NCBI RefSeq assembly: GCF_003096355.1
Contig: NZ_QEKI01000001.1
Coordinates: 372,001 to 436,000 of the forward strand
DNA from: Pontibacter virosus
Lineage (GTDB): Bacteria > Bacteroidota > Bacteroidia > Cytophagales > Hymenobacteraceae
Length of the DNA stretch: 64,000 nt
Direction: 5' to 3'
Part shown: positions 53,947 through 62,702 of the stretch, piece by piece
Layout: the number at the start of each line of letters is the position of its first letter
How positions within the stretch are numbered: the first letter of the stretch is position 1
Notes under the pieces: model-generated
Databases searched by the model: none
Seen by the model: the letters and a program-made list of their open reading frames with translations, nothing else
What the model was told of the DNA's origin: nothing
Program-made: the position numbers and the translations under genes

Positions 53947-54804
53947 ATGAGCGAAATCTTTAAGTACAAGTACGATGATTTGTTTAACCCAACTCTCCAA
54001 GCCTTAAAAAGCCTAGGCGGCTCAGGTGCTGTAAGAGAAATAGAGGAGCAGGTTAGTGAAATTATGTAGCTCTCCGAGGAAGAGATAAATGATATTCACC
54101 GCGAAAGCACCACCAAACTTACCTATCGTTTAGCTTGGTCTAGAAATTACTTAAAGCGGTATGGGTTACTGGAGAATTCCTCGAAAGGTGTATGAGCTCT
54201 GACTGAAAAAGGCAAGCATACAACGTCCGTTGATAAAGCTCAGGTAAAAAAAGCAGTAACCAAACTTGATAGAGAAGAAAGCCAAAGAGCTACTAAACCA
54301 TCTTCGACAGAACTTCCTACTATAAGTGAGGAACTAATCGAGTTCTCCTGGCAAGAAGAACTAATAGATTCTGTAAAGAAAATATCTCCAGAAAACTTCG
54401 AGAGGTTATGTCAGAGAGTTCTTCGTGAACTAGGCTTCCTGAATGTAGAAGTAACGCAACGCTCTAATGATGGAGGTATTGACGGACAAGGTCTTATCAG
54501 GCTTGGAGGTGTTTTATCCTTTCATGTTGTCTTTCAGGCCAAACGTTATCAGGGAAGCGTGGGCTCAAGCATTGTAAGAGACTTTAGGGGTGCTATGATA
54601 GGCCGAGCAGACAAAGGCCTTATCCTTACAACAGGCAGCTTTACAAGAGAGGCGAGAAGAGAAGCAAACAGAGATGGTGCACCTCCTATCGATTTGATAG
54701 ATGGAAATGAATTCGCTGAAAAGCTGAAAGAACTTAAACTTGGTGTAGAAATAGAACTAATAGAAAAAGTTAAAGTTAAGAAAGAGTGGTTCGTTAATTT
54801 TTAA
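53947..54804 (+). pseudogene. Mrr-type restriction endonuclease, two in-frame stops
   Basis: One continuous frame of 286 codons carries a full Mrr layout but is broken by TAG at 54067-54069 (codon 41) and TGA at 54193-54195 (codon 83). The N-terminal winged-helix part (about 12-90) ends KGV-stop-ALTEKG, where family members have W, so TGG to TGA is likely. The C-terminal Mrr catalytic domain is intact: ENFERLCQRVLRELGF, RSNDGGIDGQG with the catalytic Asp, and FQAKRY with the Q-x-K pair. Known family role: type IV cleavage of methylated DNA. The gene is AT-rich, uses codons unlike its neighbours and has none of the CTATACCT motif, suggesting recent gain and loss. Confidence 0.88.
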
Positions 54805-54859
54805 TCCACCCCTTCCCCTTCCCGTTCGTAGTTAAACTAAACAACCTAACCCAAAAGCT

Positions 54860-55252
54860 ATGAACTACTATTTCAATAAAACATTGGCAGGCTCGAACTT
54901 CGAGGAAGCGGTGCAGCAGGTAACCGACGAATTGAAGAAAGAAGGATTTGGCGTACTCACCGAAATTGACGTAAGGGACACGCTGAAGAAGAAGATCGAT
55001 GTTGACTTTAAGAAGTACAAGATCCTCGGCGCTTGCAATCCGCATTTCGCGCATAAAGCTTTGCAAAGTGAAGACAAAATAGGTGTGTTTCTACCTTGCA
55101 ACGTAGTGGTGGAAGAGCATGAGAACGGAGAGATTGAAGTATCGGCCGTCGATCCCATCGCCTCGATGGCTGCCGCCAAAAACAAATCGCTGGAAGGTAT
55201 AGCCACAGAAGTGCAGCAGAAACTAAAGCGGGTAATCGACAACTTACAATAA
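54860..55252 (+). CDS. DUF302 family protein
   Basis: A 130-residue soluble protein. DUF302 is recognised from the N-terminal FEEAVQQVTDELKKEGFGVLTEIDV, in outline, YKILGACNPHFAHKAL and the central IGVFLPCNVVVEE segments. Function in the family is unknown, perhaps nucleotide or heavy-metal related; it often appears as a small stress gene. Its AAAGCT-ATG leader is shared with small genes at 1603, 2255 and 7282. Confidence 0.9.
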   Translation: MNYYFNKTLAGSNFEEAVQQVTDELKKEGFGVLTEIDVRDTLKKKIDVDFKKYKILGACNPHFAHKALQSEDKIGVFLPCNVVVEEHENGEIEVSAVDPIASMAAAKNKSLEGIATEVQQKLKRVIDNLQ

Positions 55253-55306
55253 GTCAGAACAGGATTTAAAACTCCTGCCGCCTATTCAGTACAATAGCTA
55301 TGGGTG

Positions 55307-55314
55307 TATCTTTG
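55307..55314 (+). promoter_or_regulatory. -7 promoter box
   Basis: TATCTTTG matches TAnnTTTG, 36 bases before the GNAT gene ATG. Confidence 0.6.
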
Positions 55315-55350
55315 CGTGAATAGCAGTATTGTATTTTCAACAAACGTGAC

Positions 55351-55875
55351 ATGCGCACCCAACCCATTCACACCGAGAGGCTTGTACTGATCCCCTTCAC
55401 CCTTGAGGCAGCCAGAACACTCTATGCCGGTAATAATGCTGTACTCACCTATCTTGGCTTGCAACCCACCCGCTTCTGGCCAGATCAGGAAAGCATGGAT
55501 ACCCTGCCCCGCATCATCAAAAGACTGGAGAAATTACCCGAACCGACCGGTTTTGAATCGTGGATGATCGTGCTCAAACACAACGCCACTGTAATTGGCG
55601 ATGCTGGTTTTAAAGGCGGTCCTAATCAGGAAGGAACTGTGGACATCGGCTACTCCATTATCGAGCAGGAGCAACAGCGCGGCTACGGCCTGGAAACAGC
55701 ACAGGCGCTGGTAAACTGGGCATTCCAACATCCGGATGTGAAAGCTGTGACAGCGAATTGCCTGCTGGAGAATACGGCATCTGCACGCATACTCCAGAAA
55801 ATAGGAATGGAAGAACTGGTCCGGGATGATGAATTGGTTTATTATAGACTCCTCCGCACAGAAACTGTCAGGTGA
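55351..55875 (+). CDS. GNAT-family N-acetyltransferase
   Basis: A 174-residue acetyl-CoA-dependent transferase of the RimJ/RimL-like type. N-terminal TERLVLIPFTLEAART, acetyl-CoA-binding region DIGYSIIEQEQQRGYGLETAQALV with the Q/R-x-x-G-x-G/A loop (QQRGYG), and the C-terminal NTASARILQKIGME motif are present. Substrate (an amine, amino acid or protein N-terminus) cannot be told. It has its own -7 box and converges on the monooxygenase gene. Confidence 0.92.
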   Translation: MRTQPIHTERLVLIPFTLEAARTLYAGNNAVLTYLGLQPTRFWPDQESMDTLPRIIKRLEKLPEPTGFESWMIVLKHNATVIGDAGFKGGPNQEGTVDIGYSIIEQEQQRGYGLETAQALVNWAFQHPDVKAVTANCLLENTASARILQKIGMEELVRDDELVYYRLLRTETVR

Positions 55876-55889
55876 ATACCCAGGTATGA

Positions 55890-57032
55890 TCAGAAATCAA
55901 CCCGATACAAGTCCTCCATCTGCCGCTGGGTAATGAACCGGGGCATGGCACGGAAAAGCGTGTTCCGGAGTTTGCTTAGGAGCGGATTCCGCCAGTGCGC
56001 GACTTCACCCAGTGCTCTGGATAGCTTGATTACTTTGGCGGTGCGGGCCTTGCGGCGCTTTTCGTAGCACTTCAGTGCGTTGGCCAGCACTGGCTCCTGC
56101 TTCAGACACTGTGCCAGTACCACGGCATCTTCTATAGCCTGGCAGGCGCCCTGCCCCATGTTAGGTGTGGTAGCATGGGCAGCATCGCCGAGGAGCACAA
56201 TGCGGCCGTACACAAAATGCTTGAGTGGCTCCAGGTCGGCTATGTCGTTCCAGATGAGCTGTTCCTGCGAGGTGGAGGCCAGCACCATCTCCACTGGCGA
56301 ATGCACCTTCTCGAAGTGCCGGGCCAGCTTTTCGGGCGTCATTCTTCGCATCTTCTCATCGCGCTGCGGGGCGTTGATGCAGGCATACCAGTAAATTTTG
56401 TCGCCCTGCAGCGGCGCTATACCTACCCGGCCTTCCGGTGCCCAGGTCTCAGCCGAAATCATGTTGTTTATGTCAACGCCCGGGTTGTCGATCACGGCGC
56501 GCCAACAGGTATAGCCAGCGTAGCGCGGTATGCTGTCGGGCACCAGTTGCTGGCGTACTACCGAGCTGATGCCGTCGGCGGCGATGAGCAGATCGGCTGT
56601 GGCATGGCTTCCATCGGCAAACATGATCTGCACCTGATCACCACGCTGCACTATTTCTTCGCAGCGCTTTCCGAGCACAACGGAGTCGGGCGCCAGGTGG
56701 CTCAGCAGCACTTCGTGCAGGTCTGCGCGGTGAATCACAAAATTGTTGATGCCATACTTGTTACTCAGGCGGCGGGTGTCCATGTTGCTGATCTCGCGGC
56801 CGTGCTCGTCGAAGATCACCAGCGCCTCGAGTTGCTTCCCTCTTGCCACCACGTCGTCCATCACGCCGAGCCGTTGCAGCCCCTGCATGGCGTTAGCGGC
56901 CAGTCCCACACCTGCTCCAAGCCCTTTGAATTTGGGCGCGGCCTCGTAAACGGTGGCTTCTATACCTGCCTGCTGCAGCGCGAGTGCGGCACACAGTCCT
57001 CCGATTCCGCCTCCAACAATTATGGCTTTCAT
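55890..57032 (-). CDS. FAD-dependent monooxygenase
   Basis: Group A flavin monooxygenase of 380 residues, started at ATG 57032 (MKAIIVGGGIGGLCAALALQ, with the GxGxxG dinucleotide motif). The second FAD motif DLLIAADGISSVVRQQL and the third GDAAHATTPNMGQGACQAIEDA (both partly quoted) are intact. Such enzymes hydroxylate or epoxidise aromatic or isoprenoid substrates with NAD(P)H; the substrate is unknown. It starts 13 bases after the flippase-like gene stop, forming an operon with it. Confidence 0.9.
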   Translation of the reverse strand: MKAIIVGGGIGGLCAALALQQAGIEATVYEAAPKFKGLGAGVGLAANAMQGLQRLGVMDDVVARGKQLEALVIFDEHGREISNMDTRRLSNKYGINNFVIHRADLHEVLLSHLAPDSVVLGKRCEEIVQRGDQVQIMFADGSHATADLLIAADGISSVVRQQLVPDSIPRYAGYTCWRAVIDNPGVDINNMISAETWAPEGRVGIAPLQGDKIYWYACINAPQRDEKMRRMTPEKLARHFEKVHSPVEMVLASTSQEQLIWNDIADLEPLKHFVYGRIVLLGDAAHATTPNMGQGACQAIEDAVVLAQCLKQEPVLANALKCYEKRRKARTAKVIKLSRALGEVAHWRNPLLSKLRNTLFRAMPRFITQRQMEDLYRVDF

Positions 57033-57045
57033 ACCTGTTCCTGTT

Positions 57046-58107
57046 TTATACCTTAACTTCATCCTCCACCGAAGACCTGCCAAATACTTTCGCTATCCAC
57101 TTCGGCAGGAAGATAGAACCCAGTACCAGGTATGGGTAGTACGTAATCAGGCGGTAGAGTACCACCACAATGTTGCTGAAACGACCCAGGAACAAGCCAA
57201 AGAAGCTCGGGAAAGCCATTTCCACGATGCCGGCACCACCCGGTGTTATCGCCACCAGCATCACGATCCAGAAAATAAGGTTGCGTGAAATGATGAGCAT
57301 ATGCTCGGCGAGGGTGACGTCAGTAAAGGCCGCGATCAGGCAGTTGAGCAGGAAGTAGCGGGCGCTCCATACGAATATGGTCGAGATGATGGCCCGGGCC
57401 CAGTAGTTGAAATCCTTGTCACGCAGCTGCTGCGACGCCCACACGATCTCGTTACCGTGCTGAAAAGCGTTGATGCGCCACTTGCGCAGTAATTTCCAGC
57501 TAGTCAGTTTCAGCAAAATCCACTTGAAAGCACGCGGTCGCACGAACAGCGCGTAGATCATAATGAAGGTATAGACGGCTATGAGCGAGTAGCTGATGTA
57601 AAAGGCTGTTTTGAGGGCGTTGATATCAGTGGCTGACAGGCCAAAATCAGGGAACACCTCACCTTGGACGGCCAGCAGTGCAATGGGCGCTGCGATGATG
57701 AAGAACATGTTATCGAGCACGGCCGTGAGCATCACATAAGCCAGCGACTTGCCCAGCGGTATACCTTCTTTGTTGAGCACGATGGTCGCAATGGTCGTGC
57801 CGCCCACTACAGATGGTGTGATCGCAGAGGCGAATTCCCAGAGCATGATCACGTCGAGACTGTTGCGCCAGGTCAGGAATTTGTCGGTAAGGCTGCGGAT
57901 GCGGTACATGTAACCCAGATCGCGGATTACGAGCACGAGCAGCGCCGCGGCCAGCCACCACCAGTTGGCCTCCGCTATACCTTTCAGGTCGCCTAGCTTA
58001 TCGTCTTTGATAAACAGCCATGCCGTAGCGCCCAGACCCAGCAGTACCGGGATCAGGATCTTGATCGGACTGAAATTCTTAAGTATGGTCTTCTTGTTCT
58101 GGTCCAT
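57046..58107 (-). CDS. UPF0104/AglD-like flippase-type membrane protein
   Basis: An integral membrane protein of 353 residues with eight or so helices, typical of the lysylphosphatidylglycerol-synthase transmembrane/UPF0104 family. Signature segments include MLWEFASAITPSVVGGTTIA near residue 92 and AITPGGAGIVEMAFPSFFG near 286. Members are thought to flip lipids or polyprenyl-linked sugars (family knowledge, not shown here). The FAD monooxygenase gene follows after 13 bases, so they may act on one lipid. Confidence 0.88.
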   Translation of the reverse strand: MDQNKKTILKNFSPIKILIPVLLGLGATAWLFIKDDKLGDLKGIAEANWWWLAAALLVLVIRDLGYMYRIRSLTDKFLTWRNSLDVIMLWEFASAITPSVVGGTTIATIVLNKEGIPLGKSLAYVMLTAVLDNMFFIIAAPIALLAVQGEVFPDFGLSATDINALKTAFYISYSLIAVYTFIMIYALFVRPRAFKWILLKLTSWKLLRKWRINAFQHGNEIVWASQQLRDKDFNYWARAIISTIFVWSARYFLLNCLIAAFTDVTLAEHMLIISRNLIFWIVMLVAITPGGAGIVEMAFPSFFGLFLGRFSNIVVVLYRLITYYPYLVLGSIFLPKWIAKVFGRSSVEDEVKV

Positions 58108-58159
58108 GCAGGCTATTATATCCCAATTCTGCGGCGCGTGCTCTTAAATAGCTGACGTG

Positions 58160-58167
58160 CAAAACTA
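58160..58167 (-). promoter_or_regulatory. -7 promoter box of the flippase-monooxygenase operon
   Basis: TAGTTTTG on the minus strand matches TAnnTTTG, 52 bases upstream of the flippase-like ATG. Confidence 0.55.
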
Positions 58168-58226
58168 CTTAACTATTCGGCAACTCTGTGGAAACGGTTC
58201 GGCTTTTTAAGTGTTTTAGGGGATTG

Positions 58227-58997
58227 CTACTCGAGTATGAGCTGCGTCACCTGGGCTGCCTGCCCTTCGGCTCTGGTAATGACAAAGTCGTTGAAGCCAT
58301 CGCCTACCTCGATCCCGATCAGGTTGAGCTGCAGCATATCGAGAATCGCCAGGAAATTGAAGATCATCCCTATTTTGTCCGGGAAGGCCGAAATTATCTC
58401 CGAAAAAGCAATCTGTTCCTTCTCCTCCATCACCCGGATAATGTAGTCCCGCTGCTCCTCTATGGTATAGGGGTACGTGAGCACGGTGTGCTTCGGGCGG
58501 CTCTGCTCCTCCTCAAAGCGGTGCATTACCTTATCGAACACGCGCATGAGCTTGTAGAGACTCAGGTCCTGCAACTCATACTCAAAATGGTTGGAGTTGG
58601 CGATCTGCTGCAGTTCCTCGTGTATGTTGCCCCGATTTTCCTGTGCCAGGCGGGTGTCTTCCATCTGTCCAAGGTCGCCCAACACAGCTTTGTATTTCTT
58701 GTATTCCAACAGGTGCTGCACCAGTTCTTGGCGCGGGTCTATCTCATTTCCGTCTTCATCTTTCTCGGTGCGGGGCAGCAGCATTTTGGCCTTGATGCGC
58801 ATCAGGGTGGCGGCTGTCAGGATAAAATCGCTGGCCACCTCGATATTGAGCTGCTCCAACTCCCGCAGGTAACCCATGAACTCGTTGGTGATCTGAAAGA
58901 TCGGAATGTCGTGGATGTCTAGCTCGTCACGCTCAATAAAGAAGAGCAGGAGATCAAACGGCCCCTCAAACAACGGTAATTTAATTTCGAAACTCAC
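58227..58997 (-). CDS. scpA: segregation and condensation protein A
   Basis: Kleisin subunit that bridges SMC heads with ScpB in chromosome condensation. The 256 residues begin with the conserved FEGPFDLLLFFIERDELDIHDIPIFQIT pattern (in outline), followed by the MLLPR segment after LMRIKAKM near residue 70, and a C-terminal winged helix ending FNDFVITRAE. No scpB or smc gene lies in this window. A -7 box is at 59039-59046 upstream. Confidence 0.95.
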   Translation of the reverse strand: MSFEIKLPLFEGPFDLLLFFIERDELDIHDIPIFQITNEFMGYLRELEQLNIEVASDFILTAATLMRIKAKMLLPRTEKDEDGNEIDPRQELVQHLLEYKKYKAVLGDLGQMEDTRLAQENRGNIHEELQQIANSNHFEYELQDLSLYKLMRVFDKVMHRFEEEQSRPKHTVLTYPYTIEEQRDYIIRVMEEKEQIAFSEIISAFPDKIGMIFNFLAILDMLQLNLIGIEVGDGFNDFVITRAEGQAAQVTQLILE

Positions 58998-59038
58998 TTC
59001 TCTGGCCTTTGGTTAATGCGCTATTCGCGGTAGATGTA

Positions 59039-59046
59039 CAAAAATA
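59039..59046 (-). promoter_or_regulatory. scpA: -7 promoter box of scpA
   Basis: TATTTTTG on the minus strand matches TAnnTTTG, 41 bases upstream of the ATG. Confidence 0.5.
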
Positions 59047-59385
59047 CTAATTTATTCGTATGAAATACCAGTCCGATTGCCACGTTATAGAGGCCGTACC
59101 TGCACGATTTCTGAACAAATAAAGCTCACAACTGTATAAGTGTAGCATTATCAAGGAGGGTGTTTGATATAAAGTTCCGCACAGCAACCTACTTGCTGAC
59201 AGTCAACCAATTACCACATTTACCCCATACACCGCCGTCGGCTGCCCTGACAGGATAGGGAGGAGAAATAGCAGCTTGTGTTCTGATTTTTGCTAACTTT
59301 ACGTTTTGTCCGGCAGACTGTATTTTGCACAATGCAAACTTTTGCCTGAAAAATTTGTTGGAAGTCTATTAATAAAGACATTTCT
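59047..59385. other. divergent scpA/dxs intergenic region
   Basis: About 340 bases holding, by elimination, the dxs promoter; TAACTTTA near 59294 is one mismatch from the -7 consensus. No gene, repeat or riboswitch is seen. Confidence 0.4.
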
Positions 59386-61302
59386 ATGATCATCAAACCA
59401 GGAGATCTTCTTGCCTCCATTGACTCGCCTGCCGACCTCCGCGCCCTTAAGCCAGAGCAACTTTTGCAGGTATGCCAGGAGTTAAGGCAATACATTATCG
59501 ATGTGGTATCGATCCACGGCGGTCATTTTGGGGCTAGCCTTGGGGTGGTGGAACTGACTACGGCACTGCACTATGTGTTCCAGACGCCTTACGATCAACT
59601 GGTATGGGATGTGGGTCACCAGGCATACGGACACAAGATCCTGACCGGCCGCCGCGACAACTTCCACACCAACCGCAAGTATGGTGGACTCTCTGGTTTT
59701 CCTAAAAGAAAAGAAAGCGAATACGATACCTTCGGCGTAGGCCACTCGAGCACCTCCATTTCGGCCGCGCTGGGTATGGCGGTTGCCTCGCAGTATAAAA
59801 ACGAAGAAGACCGCCAGCACATTGCCGTGATCGGTGATGGCGCCCTGACAGGCGGCATGGCCTTCGAGGCCCTCAACCACGGTGGTGCCACCAACGCCAA
59901 CCTGCTGGTAGTCCTCAACGACAACTGCATGAGCATCGACCCGAATGTGGGCGCTCTGAAAGAATATTTAACCGACATTACCACTTCCCGCACCTACAAC
60001 AAGCTGCGCGACGAACTGTGGAATGTACTCGGCAAGATCAGCAAGTTTGGTCCGAACGCACAGCACATTGCCTCCAAGGTCGAGAGCGGCATCAAAGCCA
60101 CGCTTTCCAAGCAAAGCAATCTGTTCGAAGGCCTGAACTTCCGTTATTTCGGCCCGATCGACGGGCACGACATCAACCACCTCGTGTCGGTGATGGAAGA
60201 CCTGAAGCGTATACCGGGTCCAAAAATCCTGCACGTGCTCACCACCAAAGGCAAAGGCTTTGCCCTCGCCGAAAAAGACCAGACCAAATGGCATGCGCCA
60301 GGACTGTTCGATAAGATAACAGGCGAAATCTACAAGAAGCACCACGATACGCCACAGCCTCCGAAGTACCAGGATGTGTTTGGCCATACGATTGTGGAGC
60401 TCGCTGAAAAGAACGAAAAGATCATGGGTGTGACGCCAGCTATGCCGTCTGGCTGCTCGCTCAACATCATGATGAAGGCCATGCCCGACCGTGCTTTTGA
60501 CGTAGGTATAGCCGAGCAGCATGCGGTCACTTTCTCTGCCGGCCTGGCCACGCAGGGCCTGGTGCCGTTCTGTAACATCTATAGCACGTTCATGCAGCGC
60601 GGTTACGACCAGGTGGTGCACGATGTGTGCCTCCAGAACCTGCACGTCGTGTTTTGCCTTGACCGTGCCGGTTTCGCCGGTGCCGATGGCCCGACGCACC
60701 ACGGTGCTTATGACATTGCCTACATGCGCTGCATCCCGAACATGGTGGTTGCCGCCCCGATGAACGAACAGGAACTTCGCAACATGATGTATACCGCTTC
60801 GCAGGAAGGTGCTGGTCCGTTCACGATCCGCTACCCACGTGGCGAAGGTGTTATGCCTGAGTGGAGAACACCACTGGAATTGCAGCAAATCGGTAAAGGC
60901 CGCACGGTGCAGGAAGGCGAAGAAGTAGCGATTCTGACATTCGGCCACATCGGCAACTACGCTGTAGATGTTTGCCAGAAACTGAGCTACGACGGCATCA
61001 ATCCGGGCCACTACGACATGCGCTATTGCAAGCCGCTGGACGAGGAGTTGCTGCACCACATCTTCAGCAAGTACAGCAAAGTGATCACCGTAGAAGACGG
61101 CTGCCTGCAAGGCGGTTTCGGAAGCGCGATACTGGAGTTCATGGTCGACAACGGCTATACCTCGCAGGTGAAGCGCCTCGGCATGCCTGACCAGATTTTC
61201 GAGCACGGCTCACAGTTAGAGCTCCACCGCGACGCTGGCTTCGACCCGACTGCCATTGAGAACACCGTGAGAGAGATAATCGGTGTGACGGTGAAGGTAT
61301 AA
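59386..61302 (+). CDS. dxs: 1-deoxy-D-xylulose-5-phosphate synthase
   Basis: First enzyme of the MEP isoprenoid pathway, joining pyruvate and glyceraldehyde 3-phosphate with thiamine diphosphate. Its 638 residues match the family. HFGASLGVVELTTALHYVF, WDVGHQAYGHKILTGR, the thiamine-diphosphate motif GDGALTGGMAFEALNHGG...LNDN, the Glu of GIAEQHAVTFSAGLA and FCLDRAGFAGADGPTHHGAYD are all intact (each quoted in part). Hairpin terminator at 61334-61369; no partner gene of the pathway is adjacent. Confidence 0.97.
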   Translation: MIIKPGDLLASIDSPADLRALKPEQLLQVCQELRQYIIDVVSIHGGHFGASLGVVELTTALHYVFQTPYDQLVWDVGHQAYGHKILTGRRDNFHTNRKYGGLSGFPKRKESEYDTFGVGHSSTSISAALGMAVASQYKNEEDRQHIAVIGDGALTGGMAFEALNHGGATNANLLVVLNDNCMSIDPNVGALKEYLTDITTSRTYNKLRDELWNVLGKISKFGPNAQHIASKVESGIKATLSKQSNLFEGLNFRYFGPIDGHDINHLVSVMEDLKRIPGPKILHVLTTKGKGFALAEKDQTKWHAPGLFDKITGEIYKKHHDTPQPPKYQDVFGHTIVELAEKNEKIMGVTPAMPSGCSLNIMMKAMPDRAFDVGIAEQHAVTFSAGLATQGLVPFCNIYSTFMQRGYDQVVHDVCLQNLHVVFCLDRAGFAGADGPTHHGAYDIAYMRCIPNMVVAAPMNEQELRNMMYTASQEGAGPFTIRYPRGEGVMPEWRTPLELQQIGKGRTVQEGEEVAILTFGHIGNYAVDVCQKLSYDGINPGHYDMRYCKPLDEELLHHIFSKYSKVITVEDGCLQGGFGSAILEFMVDNGYTSQVKRLGMPDQIFEHGSQLELHRDAGFDPTAIENTVREIIGVTVKV

Positions 61303-61333
61303 GCACAAAAGAAAAGACTTCTTTGCAAAGATT

Positions 61334-61369
61334 AAAACCTCACAGCTTCTTCAATTGCTGTGAGGTTTT
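61334..61369 (+). terminator. terminator of dxs
   Basis: AAAACCTCACAGC pairs perfectly with GCTGTGAGGTTTT around ten bases and is followed by TTT. Confidence 0.9.
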
Positions 61370-61611
61370 TTGTTTTTCACCTACACATATTGTGCAGTAG
61401 CTTCGGTTTATATAGGTATAGCAAACTGTATTGTTGAGATCCTTTCAGGATGACAGGTGGAAATCGGCAGCAAAATGGTCACCTTGCCTTCAACAGAGAA
61501 TGGAACACGAGATTATCAACCGTGCACAAGAATCCTGTAAATCATTTAATCCTGTGAATCCTGATTCAGACATTTAGCTATCTTTACATACTAACACCAC
61601 AATCATAAACT
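61370..61611. other. intergenic region with short palindromes
   Basis: Contains AGGTATAG (61404), the small palindrome ATCCT-TTC-AGGAT at 61439-61451 inside GAGATCCTTTCAGGATGACA, and the repeat at 61528-61571. A TATCTTTA near 61578 may be the promoter of the hydrolase gene. Confidence 0.45.
61528..61571. repeat. dispersed intergenic repeat, copy 2
   Basis: AAGAATCCTGTAAATCATTT, then AATCCTGTGAATCCTGATTC and AGAC. It resembles the inverted complement of the first arm of the repeat at 52642-52685, and both have GTGCAC nearby. Confidence 0.6.
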
Positions 61612-62391
61612 ATGAAAAATAAGACTACCTATACCTCTGCCGGCTCTGGCGATCCAATCGTATTTTTGCATGGCTTCTGCGAGAGTAAAGAAGTCTGGAC
61701 AGATTTCAGCAAACCACTGCAGCAGAAGTTTAGCACCATTGCGCTGGACCTACCCGGTTTCGGGGACAATGCCCAAGGTATAGCCGACTACAGCATGGAA
61801 GGGATGGCAGTTTATGTAAAGTCGAAGCTAGACGAGCTTGGCATTAAGAAGTGCATCCTGGTGGGCCACTCCATGGGTGGTTATGTAGGTATGGCCTTCG
61901 CCGAAAAGTATGCCAGTATGCTCAGCGGCCTCTGCCTCTTTCATTCCTCCGCCCTGCCCGACACTGACGAGAAAAAAGACAACCGCAACAAGACCATCGA
62001 GTTTGTGGAAAAGCATGGCGTGGAGAAGTTCATGCAATCATTCATTGAACCCCTCTTCTACAGCGAAAACCGCGACCGACTTCAAAAGGAAATTGCGCTG
62101 ATGAAAGAGATCGGCACCAGCACACCCAAGGCGAGCGTAACTGGTGGCCTGGCCGCCATGCGCGACAGAAATGACAGAACGAATGTGCTAAAAGCAGTTA
62201 AATTCCCAGTGCTGTTTATCTTCGGAAAAGAAGACGGCGCCGTGCCATTAGACAAAGCCCTGGAGCAATGCCACCTGCCTGACAACAGTATGGTGTACTT
62301 CCTCGGTAAAACCGGTCACATGGGTATGTTCGAGCGCACCTACGAGACCCGTAAGGCACTGGAGAAATTCGCCGAAACGATTTATGGGTAA
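61612..62391 (+). CDS. alpha/beta-fold hydrolase
   Basis: A 259-residue cytoplasmic hydrolase. Oxyanion-type HGFCESKEVW near residue 20, nucleophile elbow GHSMGG with Ser about 85, acid Asp in FGKEDGAVP and His in GKTGHMGMFE near the end. It could be an esterase, lactonase or C-C hydrolase; no substrate hint in the context. It stands alone after the repeat region, with a weak TATCTTTA box upstream. Confidence 0.92.
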   Translation: MKNKTTYTSAGSGDPIVFLHGFCESKEVWTDFSKPLQQKFSTIALDLPGFGDNAQGIADYSMEGMAVYVKSKLDELGIKKCILVGHSMGGYVGMAFAEKYASMLSGLCLFHSSALPDTDEKKDNRNKTIEFVEKHGVEKFMQSFIEPLFYSENRDRLQKEIALMKEIGTSTPKASVTGGLAAMRDRNDRTNVLKAVKFPVLFIFGKEDGAVPLDKALEQCHLPDNSMVYFLGKTGHMGMFERTYETRKALEKFAETIYG

Positions 62392-62702
62392 TGATAGAAT
62401 TGTTGATTGTTGATTGTCCATTGTTGGGTGCACGATTAACCCCTCGTATGTTGAGGAGGCCTACGCCTTGATGGGAATTCGATGCATGACTCGGACAGGT
62501 ATACCGATGAGAATTTAGCAAGAGTGCGAATGTCTACTATAGGCTTACATAATTTACACCTATACCTAAAGCCATTACACATCGCGGCATAATAGTGTAA
62601 CGTCGCCACATTTCAACTTTTCAGCTTTTAAATTTTCTAACTTCTGCAATTCCTCAACTCTCAAACTCCTCAACCCGCTAACTCTTAAACTCCCAAACTT
62701 CC
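62392..62702. other. intergenic region with pyrimidine-rich tract
   Basis: TTGTTGATTGTTGATTG repeats at the start, two CTATACCT-family copies, a small CCCCTC/GAGG hairpin near 62440, and at about 62618-62702 a long strand-biased tract of repeated CTCAAACT/CTAACTCTTAAACTCCC units leading straight into the MFS gene. I see no gene. Confidence 0.5.

Noticed and set aside
59968..61206. 412-codon frame opposite dxs
   Set aside because: Shadow of a highly conserved gene with biased codons.
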